Of a DNA stretch of 8,767 nt, positions 6,598-8,767 are shown piece after piece. Positions within the stretch are counted from its first letter, which is position 1, and the number at the start of each line of letters is the position of its first letter. The notes beneath the pieces are model-generated. The model was not told where the DNA came from. It was given only the letters and a program-made list of their open reading frames with translations, and ran no database searches. A program made the translations under genes and the position numbers. Origin of the DNA: an uncultured Actinomycetes bacterium (GTDB lineage: Bacteria > Actinomycetota > Thermoleophilia > Gaiellales > F1-60-MAGs149); assembly GCA_903873565.1 (NCBI GenBank), contig CAIQOY010000054.1, positions 1 through 8,767 of the forward strand, given 5' to 3'.

Positions 6598-6619
6598 GGC
6601 GGTGGGCGGGACCACCGCC
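6598..6619 (-). terminator. 8-bp hairpin just after the ion-channel gene
   Basis: GGCGGTGG (6598-6605) and CCACCGCC (6612-6619) are perfect complements around a 6-nt loop, starting about 10 bp past the channel gene's stop (6629-6631) on the minus strand. No U-tract follows. It probably ends the channel transcript and separates it from the lipase gene. Confidence 0.5.
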
Positions 6620-6628
6620 GCGCCCGGC

Positions 6629-7720
6629 TCAGGTCAGGAGGAACGCGGTCAGCGTGGCGCCGAAGGCGAGCCCGAACCCGACCAGGTAGACCACCATCGA
6701 GCGCTCGTCCACCGTGATGGCCGCCTCCTCGCCGTGGTCGCGGGCGATCCACGACACGCGCAGCCCCGCGATCAGCGAGCCCAGGATGAAGACGAGGCTG
6801 ACGAGGTAGAGCGCGTCGAGGAGCGTCAGGTAGGACATCAGCGGCAGGCCGTCCGTCGAGCTCCACTGCATCGCCACGAGGGTGAGGAGCGCGGTGATGC
6901 TGAGCCCGATCCGCGCCTCGACCATGTTCGGGGGGACCTGGAAGATCAGGGCCGAGGCGATCACCACGAGGATGATCGGCACCAGGTACTTGATCACGTT
7001 GGTGACGACCGGGTGGCGGATCGGGATCGTGACGGTGGCCCGCGAGTAGCGCTCGTCGGCGGTGGAGTCGAGGTCGCCGAAGTTCGTGCCGTAGGCGAAC
7101 TGGGTGATCGCCAGGCTCGGCGCCAGGATGTGGTAGCCGGGCAGGGAGATCTCGGGGTCGATCCCGAGCGAGTCGGGCCCCGTGATGAACCGGAAGGCGC
7201 CCACCTCCGACTCGAAGTCCTCGAGGACGACCCGCAGCTCCTGCGTGCCGAAGGGGTAGTTGCGCAGCTGCAGCGCGCTGTTGAAGGCGCCCTGGTGGCG
7301 GGCCACGTAGTAGCGCGTGCCGTCGGGCTGCTCGATCGGCTCCTCCAGGGCCGACCACGTGACCAGTTGCCAGGCCTCGTACAGGTTCATGAACTCGACG
7401 GTCTCGTTCGGGCGCAGATCGGGGTTCGACCAGCGGTACCAGACGTAGACGTCCCCCGTGAAGCTGTTGGTCTCCGGGATCACGACCTGGAGGTTCTCGA
7501 CGTAGACGCCCATCAGCACCTCGTCGTCGGCGATCGGCACCGATGTGGGGCGCGGGGGAGCCTCGCCCGGGCCGATCGACCCGCCCGGCCGGCCCGTGCC
7601 CGTCGGCCAGAGGACGAGCGTGATCACGCCGACCAGCAGGGTCACGCCTGCGAGCACGAGCACAGCGCCCGTGCCGAGGCGCCGGCCGCTCTGATCGCCT
7701 GTCGCGTCCCCGCCTTCCAC
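6629..7720 (-). CDS. Bacterial pentameric ligand-gated ion channel (Cys-loop receptor superfamily)
   Basis: 363 residues. Five such subunits should form a ligand- or proton-gated pore in the cytoplasmic membrane. An N-terminal hydrophobic anchor (about 18-38) and a Pro/Gly linker precede an extracellular beta-sandwich domain (about 68-235) with VYVWYRWSNPDLR (91-103, the loop-D tryptophan region) and NYPFGTQELRV (154-164, the counterpart of the FPFDxQ signature). Then come pre-M1 IRHP (234-237), M1 (242-261, Pro248), M2 (268-289), M3 (295-319), a short loop of about 21 residues, and M4 (341-362). M2 starts at Glu268 (-2'), with Arg270 (0'), Gly272 (2'), Thr276 (6'), Leu279 (9'), Ala283 (13') and Trp286 (16'). 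Glu -2' suggests cation selectivity. The protein has no cysteine, as expected for prokaryotic members. The GTG start lies seven bases after TACAGT with no Shine-Dalgarno. The ligand is unknown. Confidence 0.92.
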   Translation of the reverse strand: MEGGDATGDQSGRRLGTGAVLVLAGVTLLVGVITLVLWPTGTGRPGGSIGPGEAPPRPTSVPIADDEVLMGVYVENLQVVIPETNSFTGDVYVWYRWSNPDLRPNETVEFMNLYEAWQLVTWSALEEPIEQPDGTRYYVARHQGAFNSALQLRNYPFGTQELRVVLEDFESEVGAFRFITGPDSLGIDPEISLPGYHILAPSLAITQFAYGTNFGDLDSTADERYSRATVTIPIRHPVVTNVIKYLVPIILVVIASALIFQVPPNMVEARIGLSITALLTLVAMQWSSTDGLPLMSYLTLLDALYLVSLVFILGSLIAGLRVSWIARDHGEEAAITVDERSMVVYLVGFGLAFGATLTAFLLT

Positions 7721-7727
7721 AGAGGGG

Positions 7728-7733
7728 ACTGTA
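7728..7733 (-). promoter_or_regulatory. Candidate -10 element for a leaderless channel transcript
   Basis: TACAGT on the minus strand ends seven bases before the GTG at 7720, with no ribosome binding site between them. No convincing -35 is seen 16-18 bp further upstream. Confidence 0.5.
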
Positions 7734-7803
7734 GAGGCTGGGCGGTTGGGGCCGCGCCCGTTCCCGGCGCCCGGTCTGCGGGTCCGTCGACGCCCGTGCC
7801 GGA

Positions 7804-7820
7804 CCCCGCCGCGCGCGGGG
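7804..7820. repeat. 6-bp inverted repeat in the channel/regulator divergent region
   Basis: CCCCGC (7804-7809) and GCGGGG (7815-7820) flank a 5-nt CGCGC loop, followed by ATTTCCC. It may be half of an operator for either divergent gene or an RNA hairpin. Support is weak because of the base composition. Confidence 0.25.
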
Positions 7821-7831
7821 ATTTCCCGAGG

Positions 7832-7855
7832 GGCGGCGCCGATCGCCGCCGTTTT
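7832..7855 (+). terminator. Terminator-like hairpin with T-run upstream of the response regulator gene
   Basis: GGCGGCG (7832-7838) and CGCCGCC (7844-7850) are perfect complements around loop CCGAT and are followed by GTTTT (7851-7855). This is the best Rho-independent-type structure in the window, yet no plus-strand gene lies upstream within the window before the divergent channel gene. It could insulate the regulator from antisense read-through, or attenuate it if a promoter lies further upstream. Confidence 0.45.
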
Positions 7856-7859
7856 CCGT

Positions 7860-7865
7860 CATCCT
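7860..7865 (+). promoter_or_regulatory. Candidate -10 element for the response regulator gene
   Basis: CATCCT keeps the A and final T of the TANNNT pattern and ends six bases before the GTG at 7872, the same geometry as the other leaderless candidates here. The first base deviates, so this is the weakest of the set. Confidence 0.3.
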
Positions 7866-7871
7866 CGCGGT

Positions 7872-8516
7872 GTGCACGCCACCCGCGTCCTCGTGGTCGA
7901 CGACAACGCGTTCGGCCTGTCCACGCTGGCCGGCGCCCTGGCCGGTCGCGGCCTGGACGTCCGCGCCGCGGGCACGGCGCGGGACGCCCACGCCGTCGCC
8001 CTCGAGTTCCGGCCCGCGGTCGCCGTCCTGGACCTCGATCTGGGCCCGGGGCCGACCGGCATCGACCTCGCGCGTGCGCTGCGCCGATCCTTCCCCGCGA
8101 TCGGGATCTGCATCCTGACGAGCTACCGCGACCCGCGTCTGGCGGGGATCGGGACGCCGGAGCTCCCGGACGGCGCCCTCTACGTGTGCAAGGCCGACGT
8201 CGCCGATCTCACGCAGCTCGAGCGGGCGATCGGGCAGGTCGCGCGCACCCCGCTCGCCGCGCGCACCCTGAGCGCCATGACCAGCGGCCCCACCGCCGCG
8301 CTGACCGACGTCCAGGTCGAGGTCCTCCTCGCCGTCGGCGCCGGGATCACCACCGCCGAGATCGCGAGGCAGCGCGGCGTGTCGGCGAGCGCGGTCGAGC
8401 AGACGATCTCGCGGATCTGCGAGCGGCTCGAGATCCCCCGCAACTCCTCGCTCAACCAGCGCGTCCAGCTGGTGCAGGCGCTCAACCGCCTGCGGGGCCA
8501 GGTCGCCGCGGGGTGA
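7872..8516 (+). CDS. NarL/LuxR-type two-component response regulator
   Basis: 214 residues from GTG 7872, typical for the family. A longer in-frame start at 7746 is rejected because it would translate the hairpins of the intergenic region. Receiver domain (about 4-122): acidic pair Asp10-Asp11 in VLVVDDN, phospho-acceptor Asp54 in VAVLDLDLG, Thr83 in CILTSYRD, and Lys107 in YVCKAD. C-terminal LuxR/GerE helix-turn-helix (about 143-207): ALTDVQVEVLLAVGAGITTAEIA opens it, and the recognition part is VSASAVEQTISRICERLEI. The tail NQRVQLVQAL resembles the NPRV/NRRV endings of many actinobacterial regulators. It should bind DNA as a dimer after phosphorylation by a membrane histidine kinase. The next gene begins inside its stop codon (GTGA overlap), so the two are translationally coupled. 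The channel gene is divergent, 151 bp away. All phosphorylation-site residues are intact. Confidence 0.92.
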   Translation: MHATRVLVVDDNAFGLSTLAGALAGRGLDVRAAGTARDAHAVALEFRPAVAVLDLDLGPGPTGIDLARALRRSFPAIGICILTSYRDPRLAGIGTPELPDGALYVCKADVADLTQLERAIGQVARTPLAARTLSAMTSGPTAALTDVQVEVLLAVGAGITTAEIARQRGVSASAVEQTISRICERLEIPRNSSLNQRVQLVQALNRLRGQVAAG

Positions 8517-8767
8517 GCCGCCGCGTGCTGACCGGCCGGCTGCTCTCGCCGTTCGCGCTGTCGAACGCGGCGATCGCCTGGTCCGCGCTGATCGGCGCGA
8601 TCGGGGTCCTCGCCTTCGTCCCCGAGCAGGGGGCCGCGCCGCGCGACTGGGGTGCGCTGGTCCTGGTCGCCCTCGTCGCCGAGGCCGCCTTCGCCGCCGT
8701 GATCGTGGCGCTGCGCACCCTCGGCGCCGCGGCCGGGCCCGTGCGCGTGGCGCTCGCGCTCGTCGCC
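8513..8767 (+). CDS. N-terminal part of a membrane protein, possible partner sensor kinase (3' truncated)
   Basis: GTG at 8513 overlaps the regulator's TGA by four bases (GTGA), and the frame stays open to the window edge, giving the first 85 residues. The sequence begins MSRRVLTGRLLSPFALSNAA. Hydrophobic segments are seen at about 14-36 and 47-66, with a third beginning near 78 (VRVALALVA), and a short polar loop FVPEQGAAPRDWG between the first two. An alternative GTG start exists at 8525. In actinobacteria, a gene directly behind and coupled to a NarL-type regulator is often its histidine kinase with a multi-span N-terminal sensor. That fits here, but no kinase motif (H-box, N-box or G-box) lies within the window. 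It could equally be another membrane partner. Confidence 0.7.
   Translation, partial: MSRRVLTGRLLSPFALSNAAIAWSALIGAIGVLAFVPEQGAAPRDWGALVLVALVAEAAFAAVIVALRTLGAAAGPVRVALALVA

Noticed and set aside
6511..6615. Longer N-terminus for the secreted lipase
   Set aside because: It would place 35 unrelated residues before a textbook signal peptide and read through the promoter-like TGGTACAAC.
7746..7871. Longer N-terminus for the response regulator
   Set aside because: These 42 codons cover two hairpins and the T-run. Starting at GTG 7872 places the receiver's first strand (RVLVVDD) at the N-terminus, as usual.
6348..7991. Long minus-strand frame covering the channel gene and the divergent region
   Set aside because: Low-complexity Arg/Pro-rich product in a frame shifted from the channel gene. 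It also spans the promoter region and the start of the divergent regulator.
8513..8767. Firm assignment of the last gene as a histidine kinase
   Set aside because: Only membrane spans are present in the window. No H-box or ATP-binding motif can be seen, so it stays a possibility.
1..8767. CRISPR arrays, tRNA or rRNA genes, transposases, integrases or phage genes
   Set aside because: No spaced direct repeats, cloverleaf-like segments, terminal inverted repeats with a transposase, or phage-like proteins were found. Base composition looks even along the window.

Overview
The window is very GC-rich, with strong G/C preference at third codon positions, GTG starts mixed with ATG, and short intergenic gaps. 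Its proteins look actinobacterial: a mycobacterial-type nicotinamidase, a nitroreductase ending in HWxxW, a NarL-type response regulator, and a secreted LIP-type lipase. A high-GC Actinomycetota is a fair call. Thermoleophilia/Solirubrobacterales is my guess within it, but only a guess. No rRNA, tRNA, CRISPR array, insertion sequence or prophage gene was seen.

Layout. 1-171 is the 3' end of an unknown gene (+). 211-1992 (+) encodes a secreted lipoprotein with a PKD-like domain. 2076-2288 (-) encodes a 70-residue acidic protein. 2455-3555 (+) encodes an unrecognised multipass membrane protein. 3585-4190 (+) is a nicotinamidase (pncA). 4220-4852 (-) is an FMN nitroreductase, convergent with pncA. 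4900-6510 (-) is a secreted alpha/beta-hydrolase of the LIP lipase type. 6629-7720 (-) is a bacterial pentameric ligand-gated ion channel (pLGIC) subunit. Divergent from it, 7872-8516 (+) is a NarL/LuxR-type response regulator. Its stop overlaps, by 4 bp, the start of a membrane protein that runs off the end of the window (8513-8767).

How the genes relate. Most appear to be single-gene units rather than one operon. Three convergent or tail-to-head junctions carry GC-rich hairpins. Two genes (pncA and the small acidic protein) have a clear Shine-Dalgarno. Five starts instead have an xANNNT hexamer ending 6-8 bases before the start codon, which points to leaderless transcription. The only tight coupling is response regulator to downstream membrane protein, probably a two-component pair whose kinase part lies outside the window. 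The channel shares a 151-bp divergent intergenic region with this pair.

The most interesting item is the pLGIC: a cysteine-free member with an uncleaved N-terminal anchor and an M2 pore helix close to that of nicotinic receptors. Next are the terminator-like hairpin just upstream of the regulator and the leaderless-promoter pattern. I see no clearly new multi-gene system; the channel-regulator neighbourhood is the best lead.
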